Source: Bacteroidota bacterium
GTDB lineage: Bacteria; Bacteroidota; Bacteroidia; Bacteroidales; JAGNHN01
NCBI GenBank assembly: GCA_022710185.1
Contig: JAKLHK010000001.1
Coordinates: 64,632-128,631 of the forward strand
DNA length: 64,000 nt
Direction: 5' to 3'
The notes beneath the pieces are model-generated. The model did no database searches. It was not told the DNA's origin and saw only the letters and a program-made list of their open reading frames with translations. A program made the position numbers and the translations under genes. Below, piece by piece: positions 40,634-48,433 of this stretch (the stretch's first letter is position 1; every line of letters begins with the position of its first letter).

Positions 40634-42982
40634 ATGACCTATCCGCGCACCCTCGGTTTCCTCTTCGCCTTGCTGATCGGCCTCCCGGCCAGCGCTCAGG
40701 GCATCGGCATCGGGCACTGGAGGGACCACCTCCCCTATAATAATGTGATATCCCTGGCCGAAGCCGGCAAGCGGATATACGGCGCCACCCCTTACAGCCT
40801 ATATTTCTGGGACGATGCCGATGGCAGCATCAACCGCCTTGGAAAGGTTGAAGGGCTCTCCGACTTCGGCATTTCATGGATCACCTACAGCGAGGAGCAC
40901 AAGACCCTGGTCATTGCTTACACCAACACCAATATTGACCTGCTGCGCGATGGCAAGATCATCAATATCAGCGACATAAAGCGAAAACCCATCCTGGGAA
41001 ACAAGACCATCAACAAGGCCACTTTCATCGGGGAATATTGTTACCTCAGCTGCGGTTTCGGCATCGTCGTGCTCGATGTGGAAAAGAAGGAAATCAAGGA
41101 CACCTGGTATATCGGTCCGGATGGGGGGCATGTGGATGTGCTCGATCTGGCCTACGACGGGACCTATCTCTATGCCGCCACAGATGAAGGCCTTTTCAGT
41201 GCCTCCTTCGATCACCCCAACCTGGCCAATTTTGAGTCCTGGACGCATGACGAGACCCTGCCGCATCCCCAGGCCAGGTACAATGCCCTCGCCCTGTTTC
41301 ACAATCACCTTCTGGCCAATCACTCCAACACCGCCTACAACACCGACACCCTCTATATGCGGCAGCTCCCTGACGGGACCTGGACCCGCGTGCCCAATGG
41401 GAACACTTACGGAAAGAATGGCCTGAAGGTGTTTGGCGACATACTGTACGAAGTAAACAACGGGGACGTGACCCTGTACGACACCCTGTTCAACTCCCTT
41501 GGAAAGATTTACCAGTACATTCAGCCCGACAGCGTGATCCTTCCCTTTCCCCAGGATGTGCACCTCGACGCCAGGGGCTACCTATGGATCGGGGACCAGC
41601 GAAGCGGGCTTGTCCGGACCCACCACCTTTGGGAATCCGCCATTATCCGACCGGATGGCCCCTCAGGCAACCTGGTATATGAAATGTCGGTCAGCGGCAA
41701 CAGCCTTTGGGTAGCCCCCGGCGGCCGCAACCTGCAATGGGGAAACATCTATTACGAAGGCGCGCTGTATTCCTTCACCGATGAGCGTTGGAGCTACCTG
41801 GACCCCACCAACAGCACCATTTTCAATGGGGTGCGCGATGTGCTCACCGTATTGGTGGATCCTTCGGACCGGTCCCATGTGTGGGCCGGGAGCTGGGGCA
41901 GCGGGCTTTTCGAGTTCAGGGATGGCAGCTTCGTTGCCCGGTATGATGGCACCAACAGCGCCTTGCAGGCCCCTCCCACCCTCAGCCCAGCCGAGGTACG
42001 AGTGGGTGGGATGGCCTATGACCAGGACCACAACCTCTGGGTGGCGACCTCCAGCGCCGATGACCTTCTCTGTGTGCGCAAGAACGACGGGGAATGGCAG
42101 TCCATCTACCTGGGCGGTATGGCTTTCGGGGCCAGTCAGGCTGAGGTGGGAAAGATAGTCATCGATGACTTTGGCCAGAAATGGGTGATGATGCGCGGCG
42201 CACGTATCCTGGTATATAACGATAACCATACCATTGGTCAGCTCAGCGACGACCAGGCCCGCCTCCTCGGATCCGGAGTGGGCCAGGGCAACCTCAAGGG
42301 GAGCCGGGTGTTCAGTATGGCCCGCGATCGCGATGGGGAGATCTGGGTAGGAACCGACGAAGGGGTGGTGGTGTTTTATACCCCAGGCAATGTGTTCAGC
42401 GGTTACGATTTCGATGCCCAGCAGGTCCTGGTGGAAGTAGGAGGATATGCACAATATCTTCTTGAAGAAGAAACGGTTACCGCGATAGCTGTTGACGGGG
42501 CCAACCGTAAATGGTTCGGCACCGACCGCGCAGGGGTATTCCTCATGTCAGCCGACGGAACCGAGCAGATCCATCACTTCACCTCCGAGAACAGCCCTCT
42601 GCTGTCCAACAGCATCACCGACATCGCCATCAACCACCTTACCGGCGAGGTGTTTTTCGGCACTGCGCTGGGAATCGTATCCTATAAAGCCGATGCCACC
42701 GGAGGCGGGACGGCGAACGAGAACGTATACGCCTATCCTAACCCGGTCAGGCCTGGCTACGATGGCCCCATTGCCATCAAGGGGCTGGTTACCGATGCCG
42801 ATGTCAAGATTACCGATATCGCCGGTAACCTGGTGTACTCCACCCGCGCCAAGGGCGGACAAGCCGTTTGGCATGGCCGCAATTTCGATGGCGAAAGGGC
42901 ACAATCAGGGGTATACCTCGTATTCATCAGCAACGACGAAGGTTCCGAGACCATGGTCACTAAAGTGGCCTTCATTCATTGA
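40634..42982 (+). CDS. porZ: PorZ-like T9SS attachment-complex protein (beta-propeller, T9SS tail)
   Basis: A 782-residue exported protein. The signal peptide is MTYPRTLGFLFALLIGLPASAQ, and mature GIGIGHWRDHLPYNNVISLAEAG begins as PorZ proteins do. Two-component-regulator-type propeller blades fill the middle (for example DARGYLWIGDQRSGLVR, DRDGEIWVGTDEGVVVF). The tail NVYAYPNPVRPGYDG to TMVTKVAFIH is a T9SS sorting domain. PorZ works with the sortase PorU to attach cargo to anionic LPS at the surface. Adjacency to recO is the order I recall for porZ in Bacteroidota. The promoter box nearly touches the ATG. Confidence 0.88.
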   Translation: MTYPRTLGFLFALLIGLPASAQGIGIGHWRDHLPYNNVISLAEAGKRIYGATPYSLYFWDDADGSINRLGKVEGLSDFGISWITYSEEHKTLVIAYTNTNIDLLRDGKIINISDIKRKPILGNKTINKATFIGEYCYLSCGFGIVVLDVEKKEIKDTWYIGPDGGHVDVLDLAYDGTYLYAATDEGLFSASFDHPNLANFESWTHDETLPHPQARYNALALFHNHLLANHSNTAYNTDTLYMRQLPDGTWTRVPNGNTYGKNGLKVFGDILYEVNNGDVTLYDTLFNSLGKIYQYIQPDSVILPFPQDVHLDARGYLWIGDQRSGLVRTHHLWESAIIRPDGPSGNLVYEMSVSGNSLWVAPGGRNLQWGNIYYEGALYSFTDERWSYLDPTNSTIFNGVRDVLTVLVDPSDRSHVWAGSWGSGLFEFRDGSFVARYDGTNSALQAPPTLSPAEVRVGGMAYDQDHNLWVATSSADDLLCVRKNDGEWQSIYLGGMAFGASQAEVGKIVIDDFGQKWVMMRGARILVYNDNHTIGQLSDDQARLLGSGVGQGNLKGSRVFSMARDRDGEIWVGTDEGVVVFYTPGNVFSGYDFDAQQVLVEVGGYAQYLLEEETVTAIAVDGANRKWFGTDRAGVFLMSADGTEQIHHFTSENSPLLSNSITDIAINHLTGEVFFGTALGIVSYKADATGGGTANENVYAYPNPVRPGYDGPIAIKGLVTDADVKITDIAGNLVYSTRAKGGQAVWHGRNFDGERAQSGVYLVFISNDEGSETMVTKVAFIH

Positions 42983-43027
42983 TGCGCATACTGTTGCGGC
43001 CTGCAGGCCGCAGCCCACATAAACCCG

Positions 43028-43753
43028 ATGAGCTCCCTCGTCCACACCCGGGGAATGGTTTTCCACCGGCTGAATTACAGTGACACCAGCGTCATTCTCA
43101 AGGTATACACCGAAAAGCTGGGACTGCGTTCCTACCTGCTCAGGGGGGCGCGTTCGGGCAAGGGTGGGCGCAAAGTGGCCCTCTTCAGCCCCCTGGCTAT
43201 GCTGGAGATGGTGGTTTACGAACGGGCCTCGCGCGAGCTGCAACACCTGCGTGAGGTGAAGCTGGAAAGGCCCTATCAGCATATCCCCTTCGAAGAGTCA
43301 CGGCACGCCCTGCTGCTTTTCCTGAACGAGGTATTGTACCGCAGCATACGGGAGGAGGAGCCCAATCCCCTGCTGTTTTCCTACATCCATGAACAACTGT
43401 TGCGACTGGATGACCCGGAGGTAGGTCTGGGCAGCTTTCATCTGGTCTTCCTGCTCGACCTCAGCCGCTATCTGGGCTTCGGGCCTGATGCGGGCCACGA
43501 TGAGGCCCATCCGTGTTTCAGCCTGCAGGAGGGCCGCTTCAGGGCATATGGCATTGCTGATGACAGCCTGTTGGAGCCCTTACCGAGCGCCTGGCTGGCA
43601 AGGATTATGCAGGAAGGAGAACGTTTCCATTGTCCTGATCCCGGCATGCGCCGGTTACTGTTGGATAAACTGCTGCAGTACTACCGCATTCACCTTGAAG
43701 GCATGGGGGAGATCCGCTCACACCTGGTTCTTGAACAGGTATTCCGTAAGTGA
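43028..43753 (+). CDS. recO: DNA repair protein RecO
   Basis: A 241-residue protein of the RecFOR pathway that loads RecA on SSB-coated DNA. The N-terminal OB fold (VHTRGMVFHRLNYSDTSVILKVYTEKLGLRSYLLRG) and helical C-terminal part (LLFSYIHEQLLRLDDPE, LFLLDLSRYLGF) match the family. The zinc-binding cysteines of some RecO proteins are not conserved. It is 45 bases after porZ. Confidence 0.93.
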   Translation: MSSLVHTRGMVFHRLNYSDTSVILKVYTEKLGLRSYLLRGARSGKGGRKVALFSPLAMLEMVVYERASRELQHLREVKLERPYQHIPFEESRHALLLFLNEVLYRSIREEEPNPLLFSYIHEQLLRLDDPEVGLGSFHLVFLLDLSRYLGFGPDAGHDEAHPCFSLQEGRFRAYGIADDSLLEPLPSAWLARIMQEGERFHCPDPGMRRLLLDKLLQYYRIHLEGMGEIRSHLVLEQVFRK

Positions 43754-43770
43754 AGGATGGGGTCATAAAG

Positions 43771-43812
43771 GCATGTGCGAGGTACGCATGTGCGCGATGT
43801 GCGCATGTGCGA
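43771..43812 (+). repeat. Degenerate GCATGTGCG repeat
   Basis: GCATGTGCGA (43771), GCATGTGCGC (43786) and overlapping ATGTGCGC units (43797-43812) make a short low-complexity array about 48 bases before the -7 box of the next gene. Non-coding. Confidence 0.6.
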
Positions 43813-43859
43813 TTTGTGAGCCTTCGATCCTTCGTTCAGCCTGGCAGCGTACTTCATCC

Positions 43860-43867
43860 TACCTTTG
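43860..43867 (+). promoter_or_regulatory. Bacteroidota -7 promoter box TACCTTTG, four bases before a start codon
   Basis: Exact match; only TGCC separates it from the ATG at 43872. A leaderless or near-leaderless transcript is predicted. Confidence 0.65.
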
Positions 43868-43871
43868 TGCC

Positions 43872-44969
43872 ATGAATTGTCCCGAACTCCCCGAAGCGCA
43901 GCTTGAGCCCTGGCTACCCCAGGGCGAAGCACCTCTGGTCATTGCAGGTCCATGCTCCGCTGAGTCGCCCGAACAGCTGATGGCCACAGCCCATGCCCTG
44001 GCCGCCATACCCCAGGTCCGTGTGTTCCGTGCCGGGCTGTGGAAGCCCCGTACCCGTCCTGAAGGATTCCAGGGCGTGGGGGAGCTGGGACTGGAATGGA
44101 TGCAGGCCGTGAAGGCGGAGACAGGACTGCTGCTTACCGTGGAAGTGGCCAAACCGGGCCATGTGGAAGAGGCCCTGAAGGCAGGGATCGATATCCTGTG
44201 GGTAGGCGCCCGCACTTCGGGCAATCCCTTTTCCATGCAGGAGATCGCCGATGCCTTGAGGGGAACGGAAGTCCCTGTGATGGTAAAGAACCCGCTGAAT
44301 CCCGACCTCAAGTTGTGGCTGGGCGCGCTGGAACGCCTCAGCCAGGCGGGCATCCGCCGTCTGGCTGCAATACACCGGGGGTTCTATCCATACACCAGTA
44401 GCCGCTTCAGGCACGACCCCATGTGGGAAGTGCCCATTGAACTGAAACGCCATTGTACCGGGCTGCCCCTGCTCTGTGACCCCAGTCACATCAGCGGCAG
44501 CACCACCCTTATCCCGGGCATCAGTCAGAAGGCCCTCGACCTGGCCATGGATGGCCTGATGATCGAGGTTCACGTGCATCCTTCCCAGGCCCTCACCGAT
44601 AAGCGCCAGCAGCTGAGCCCCGCCCAGCTGCGTCAGATGCTTGAACAGCTGGTGGTGCGCCGGCCCGGCCACGAGCCCGCCCTGCAGGACATGCTGGCAG
44701 AGCTCCGCCACCAGATCGATGAACTGGACCATGAAATGCTGAGGATACTCGACCGGCGCATGGAGATCGTCCGAAGGATCGGCAGTTTCAAAAAGGATCA
44801 TGGCATGACCGTGCTACAGATCCGCCGCTGGATGGAGATCATCGAGGACCGCATGGACCGCGGCGAACGGGCCGGACTGGAAAGGGAGTTCCTGCTGCGG
44901 CTGCTGCAGCTCATCCACAAGGAAGCCATAAGGATACAGACAGAGGCGATGGAGCATCGCGGCGACTGA
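43872..44969 (+). CDS. DAHP synthase / type II chorismate mutase fusion
   Basis: A 365-residue bifunctional enzyme of aromatic amino-acid synthesis. Residues 1-260 are a KDO8P/DAHP synthase barrel (LVIAGPCSAESPEQL, WKPRTRPEGFQGVG, VMVKNPLNPDLKLW, LLCDPSHISG). Residues 275-360 are an AroQ-type chorismate mutase (LRHQIDELDHEMLRILDRRMEIVRRIGSFKK). The mutase is C-terminal, an arrangement that I recall as common in Bacteroidota. The start at 43872 is fixed by the promoter box just before it; the frame stays open far upstream through recO. Regulation by the mutase domain is possible but not shown. Confidence 0.94.
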   Translation: MNCPELPEAQLEPWLPQGEAPLVIAGPCSAESPEQLMATAHALAAIPQVRVFRAGLWKPRTRPEGFQGVGELGLEWMQAVKAETGLLLTVEVAKPGHVEEALKAGIDILWVGARTSGNPFSMQEIADALRGTEVPVMVKNPLNPDLKLWLGALERLSQAGIRRLAAIHRGFYPYTSSRFRHDPMWEVPIELKRHCTGLPLLCDPSHISGSTTLIPGISQKALDLAMDGLMIEVHVHPSQALTDKRQQLSPAQLRQMLEQLVVRRPGHEPALQDMLAELRHQIDELDHEMLRILDRRMEIVRRIGSFKKDHGMTVLQIRRWMEIIEDRMDRGERAGLEREFLLRLLQLIHKEAIRIQTEAMEHRGD

Positions 44970-44971
44970 AG

Positions 44972-45880
44972 CTACATCCAGTGCTTCCGCTTGAAGTACC
45001 ACACCATAACGGCCACGATGGAGCCCATGGCGGCTACCACCACCCAGAAGGAATGGGGATCATCCTGAAGAGGAAGCCCTACATTCATGCCATACAGCCC
45101 GGTGATGAAGGTGAGCGGCAGCAAAATGGAGGAAACCAGGGTCAGCACCTTGATGATCTCATTGATACGGTTGGTCTGGAGTGAATCGAAGGTCTTGCTC
45201 AGTCCTTCGATAAGCTCGGCGTAGTCCTCCGTCATGTCCCAGCCCTTCTGGTAATAGTCCAGGATATCGCCCCAGTATTCTTCCATATTGGAGGCATAGC
45301 CTTCGATCTCACCGGATTCAAATTTATGGAAGAGCCTCAGCTGGGGCTTGAAGATGGTGTTGAGCAGTATGATGTTCTTACGGGTCACCGAGATGCGTTC
45401 AATGGTGCGCTGGGCCTTTTTCTCGAAGAGGTCGCGGTTGATCAGCTCCACTTCCATTCCTATCCTGCGGATCAGGGTAAGGGTTTCGAGCATAAGGCGC
45501 TCCAGGATGCGGTATAGCAAGGCGTCGCTGGTCCCTACCTGCATGATTTCGGAAGTCTCGGGGCTCTCCTTGGCCTGGTTGAAGAGGGCCTTCACCACCC
45601 AATGGGAGGTTCCGATGGAAATGATGAAATCATCCCCCCAGAAAATCTTTACCTCCTTGGTCTTGAGGAAGCGGTTCGAACGGTCGAAATAGGGGAAATG
45701 GAGGATAAGAAAGTAGTAATCGTCGTAGATGTCTATTTTGGGGCGCTGGTTGCGGCTCTTGCAGTCTTCTATGTCCAGGGGATGGAAATGGAAGTTGTCG
45801 CGGAGGTACTGCAGGTCCTGGTCTGAAGGATCAAGGATGTGATACCACTTGAGCGTACCTATCTTCAGCGTGTCGATCAT
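44972..45880 (-). CDS. corA: CorA-family magnesium/cobalt transporter
   Basis: A 302-residue inner-membrane divalent-cation channel. It has a large cytosolic N-terminal domain (1-235) rich in helices, and two C-terminal membrane helices. The selectivity motif GMN lies in TGLYGMNVGLPLQ between them, and the basic end is WYFKRKHWM. It converges on the DAHP synthase gene with a 2-base gap and has its own -7 box at 45939. Confidence 0.95.
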   Translation of the reverse strand: MIDTLKIGTLKWYHILDPSDQDLQYLRDNFHFHPLDIEDCKSRNQRPKIDIYDDYYFLILHFPYFDRSNRFLKTKEVKIFWGDDFIISIGTSHWVVKALFNQAKESPETSEIMQVGTSDALLYRILERLMLETLTLIRRIGMEVELINRDLFEKKAQRTIERISVTRKNIILLNTIFKPQLRLFHKFESGEIEGYASNMEEYWGDILDYYQKGWDMTEDYAELIEGLSKTFDSLQTNRINEIIKVLTLVSSILLPLTFITGLYGMNVGLPLQDDPHSFWVVVAAMGSIVAVMVWYFKRKHWM

Positions 45881-45938
45881 AAGCCCCTGTTTTAGGCGTG
45901 AATACGAAGTCTACATCCCTGTATAAATTTGGAATGCC

Positions 45939-45946
45939 CAAATATA
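45939..45946 (-). promoter_or_regulatory. Bacteroidota -7 promoter box TATATTTG (corA)
   Basis: Exact minus-strand match 58 bases before the corA ATG. The remaining gap to 46126 holds no gene. Confidence 0.6.
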
Positions 45947-46114
45947 ACACATATCGGCAAGCCCATTGGCCCCGGTATGGAATTCCGAAGAATAATCGGC
46001 CGGTAAAATTGAGCGTGTAACGTCAGCCCCTGAAGACCTGAGGGATTGACCGCTGGGCGTTGCATTTTCCTGAATGCTTGTTGCCGCGCCCAGGCAACAT
46101 TGAGGGATTTTTCC

Positions 46115-46122
46115 TATCTTGG
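46115..46122 (+). promoter_or_regulatory. Near-consensus -7 box TATCTTGG, four bases before a start codon
   Basis: Seven of eight positions match TAnnTTTG once the free positions are counted. It lies four bases before the ATG at 46127, mirroring the spacing at porZ and the DAHP synthase gene. Confidence 0.4.
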
Positions 46123-46126
46123 GTGT

Positions 46127-47713
46127 ATGAAGAATATCCTGCTGATCATCCTGGCACTTTCCGGGACCATGCTGTTACGTGGGCAAGTGACATACCAGCC
46201 GCTCTCCCTGATGCTGGAAGAGGTTTTCATTCCCAATGCCCCGGCACTGCAATCCTTTGCGGTGGGCCAGCACAATGGACGATGGCTGCTGATGGGGGGC
46301 CGGATCAGCGGTCTGCATGGGCACAATCCCTTCAATTCCTTTCCATCCGACAGCGCCAATGCCTACGTCTGGATGGTGGACCCGGTCAGCCAGCAGGTAT
46401 GGTCGGCCCCGCTGAGTTCGCTCCCACCGCTGGTGGCCCGTCAGCTCCTGGGTACCAACCTCTGTTTTCACCAGAAAGACAGCATTTTGGTCCTGGCCGG
46501 AGGATACGGTTACGACGCCGCCAGCGATCAGTACGATACCTGGCCCTCTCTCACCCTGGTCAACCTACCGGCCTTGCATGATGCCTTGCTGGCCAACCAG
46601 AACATTTCAGTCGCATTCAGCCACCTTACCGACTCCCGCCTGGCGGTTACCGGAGGGCAGCTGGGTTGCCTCGGGGACCTGTTCTACCTGGTGGGGGGCC
46701 AGAAATTCAGCGGACGTTATAATCCCCACGGTAACCCCTCCTACACCCAGACTTACACCCAGGCCATCCGCACCTTCCGCATCACCGGCGGTCCTGCACA
46801 ACCCCTGATCCAGGACTTTACTGAGATCACGGACAGTCAGGAGCTCCACCGGAGGGATTACAATATGGCGGAACAGGTTTTTCCCGATGGAGGCTTTGGG
46901 TTCACGGTGTTCAGTGGTGTCTTTCGCCCCTCAGCCGACCTCCCCTGGCATAACGTGGTCAACATCCGCGACCAGGCCTACCAGGCGATCCCCGAGACCC
47001 AGTTCGGGCAGCGCTTCAACCAATATCATGGGGCAAAAATGTCCGTCTATGATCCGTTATTCAATGAAATGCACACGGTCTTTTTCGGCGGCATAGGCAT
47101 GTATACCTGGGATACGATCAACCTTGCGGCTATGGTGGACTCGGCCGTGCCCTTCGTACGGACCATCAGCGTGGTTACCCGCTTTTCTGACAATACGCTG
47201 GCAGAAAACGTCCTTCCGGTTCGCATGCCGGGCCTGCTTGGGGCCAGCGCCGAGTTCCTCCCCCTGGAGTCCGCCCCCAGGGTAGCCGGTGAGGTTTTGG
47301 ATCTTGAGCAGATCGGATATTCCCTGTCGCCTGTGGGCCATATCTTCGGTGGGATTGAGAGCAATCAGCCCAACATCTTTATGCAGGCTGCCGGGTCGAG
47401 CCATGCCACCAACAGGGTGTTCAAGGTGCGCATCGGTCGTCCGCCTTTCGGATTGGAAGAACGGGGGATGCTCCATCACCTTCCGGCTTTCCCCAATCCA
47501 GCCGATGAGCAGGCCCGTGTCCAGCTTCCCTGGATGGCCTCCCATCCAGCCATACACCTGACCGATATATTGGCCAGACAGCATACCGTTGATGTTCAGT
47601 TGAGCAACAACCAACTGACGATGGACACTGCTTCACTAAGTCCGGGGATATACTTCCTTAGGGTAAGCGAAGCCGGCCAGACCGCTCTGGCCCGAATGGT
47701 GGTGCAACACTGA
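46127..47713 (+). CDS. Secreted kelch-like beta-propeller protein with T9SS tail
   Basis: A 528-residue protein. The start at 46127 gives a signal peptide (MKNILLIILALSGTMLLRGQ), and the longer frame from 46046 does not. Kelch-like blades recur: NGRWLLMGGRISG, SILVLAGGYGYDAASDQYDTW and GDLFYLVGGQKFSGRYN. It ends in a T9SS sorting domain (HLPAFPNPADEQARVQLPW to GQTALARMVVQH). Predicted to be surface-exposed or released; ligand or enzyme activity unknown. Single gene between divergent corA and convergent leucine-rich-repeat gene. Confidence 0.82.
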   Translation: MKNILLIILALSGTMLLRGQVTYQPLSLMLEEVFIPNAPALQSFAVGQHNGRWLLMGGRISGLHGHNPFNSFPSDSANAYVWMVDPVSQQVWSAPLSSLPPLVARQLLGTNLCFHQKDSILVLAGGYGYDAASDQYDTWPSLTLVNLPALHDALLANQNISVAFSHLTDSRLAVTGGQLGCLGDLFYLVGGQKFSGRYNPHGNPSYTQTYTQAIRTFRITGGPAQPLIQDFTEITDSQELHRRDYNMAEQVFPDGGFGFTVFSGVFRPSADLPWHNVVNIRDQAYQAIPETQFGQRFNQYHGAKMSVYDPLFNEMHTVFFGGIGMYTWDTINLAAMVDSAVPFVRTISVVTRFSDNTLAENVLPVRMPGLLGASAEFLPLESAPRVAGEVLDLEQIGYSLSPVGHIFGGIESNQPNIFMQAAGSSHATNRVFKVRIGRPPFGLEERGMLHHLPAFPNPADEQARVQLPWMASHPAIHLTDILARQHTVDVQLSNNQLTMDTASLSPGIYFLRVSEAGQTALARMVVQH

Positions 47714-47774
47714 GTACAGTCCCTTGGTCGTCTGTAAGTGCGGGCCGGATCATCATCTTTTGTTCGCTCCTGCC

Positions 47775-48392
47775 CTACTGTTCCTTATTCCGGTGAGGAA
47801 TACAGTTGCACCAGGCCGACATCCTGATCTCCGGATCGGGGAGTACTTTTCGGATCTCCATCTGCTGCTCCATGGTCATCCGGATATCCCTGAGGTCTAC
47901 CAGCACAAGGCGGTGGTTGAGGGCCCTCCATTCAGGAGGGAGGTAATCGATCCAAGTCTGCCACAGATCGAGGTAACGGAGGGAATCGCAATTGGCCATG
48001 CCGGCCGGAAGGCTGGCCAATGGATTACGGTTTACAGATATATATTTCAATTTCTTTAAGTTACCTATACAATCAGGGAGGGAGAACAACTGGTTCCGTT
48101 CCAGGTTGAGGTATTCCAGCTCCTGGCAATCGCACACCCATTCCGGTACATTCTTCAGGCGGTTGGCGCTCAGGTCGAGCCAGACGATTCCTTTCAGCAG
48201 CGCAGGATCCGGGTGGTCTTCATGGCGGTAGCCTTTGCGCAGATCGAGAGACCGGGTACCGTCCTGCGTCTTCAGGCAGCCAAGGTCGTGACACAAGGGG
48301 AAGGGAGGTTCCGGCCGGGGCACCTGGCCCAGGGCATTGAACCCCAAGGCAATGCCCGTGAATAAGAGGAACAGGGTACGGATAACCGCCAT
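47775..48392 (-). CDS. Exported leucine-rich-repeat protein
   Basis: A 205-residue protein with a signal peptide (MAVIRTLFLLFTGIALGFNALGQ; start at 48392 chosen over 48428). About four LRRs run from residue 70 (GIVWLDLSANRLKNVPEWVCDCQELEYLNLERNQLFSLPDCIGNLKKL...). Cys pairs in the N-terminal cap (PLCHDLGCLK) and at the end (WCNC) may form disulfides. It is probably a periplasmic or surface binding protein. It is divergent from ispG. I see no T9SS tail. Confidence 0.78.
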   Translation of the reverse strand: MAVIRTLFLLFTGIALGFNALGQVPRPEPPFPLCHDLGCLKTQDGTRSLDLRKGYRHEDHPDPALLKGIVWLDLSANRLKNVPEWVCDCQELEYLNLERNQLFSLPDCIGNLKKLKYISVNRNPLASLPAGMANCDSLRYLDLWQTWIDYLPPEWRALNHRLVLVDLRDIRMTMEQQMEIRKVLPDPEIRMSAWCNCIPHRNKEQ

Positions 48393-48408
48393 GACCCTGC
48401 AAAATAGG

Positions 48409-48416
48409 TAAATTTG
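48409..48416 (+). promoter_or_regulatory. Bacteroidota -7 promoter box TAAATTTG (ispG)
   Basis: Exact TAnnTTTG match 17 bases before the ATG at 48434, in the 41-base divergent gap with the LRR gene. Confidence 0.55.
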
Positions 48417-48433
48417 TGGGGACAGCAACGGTC

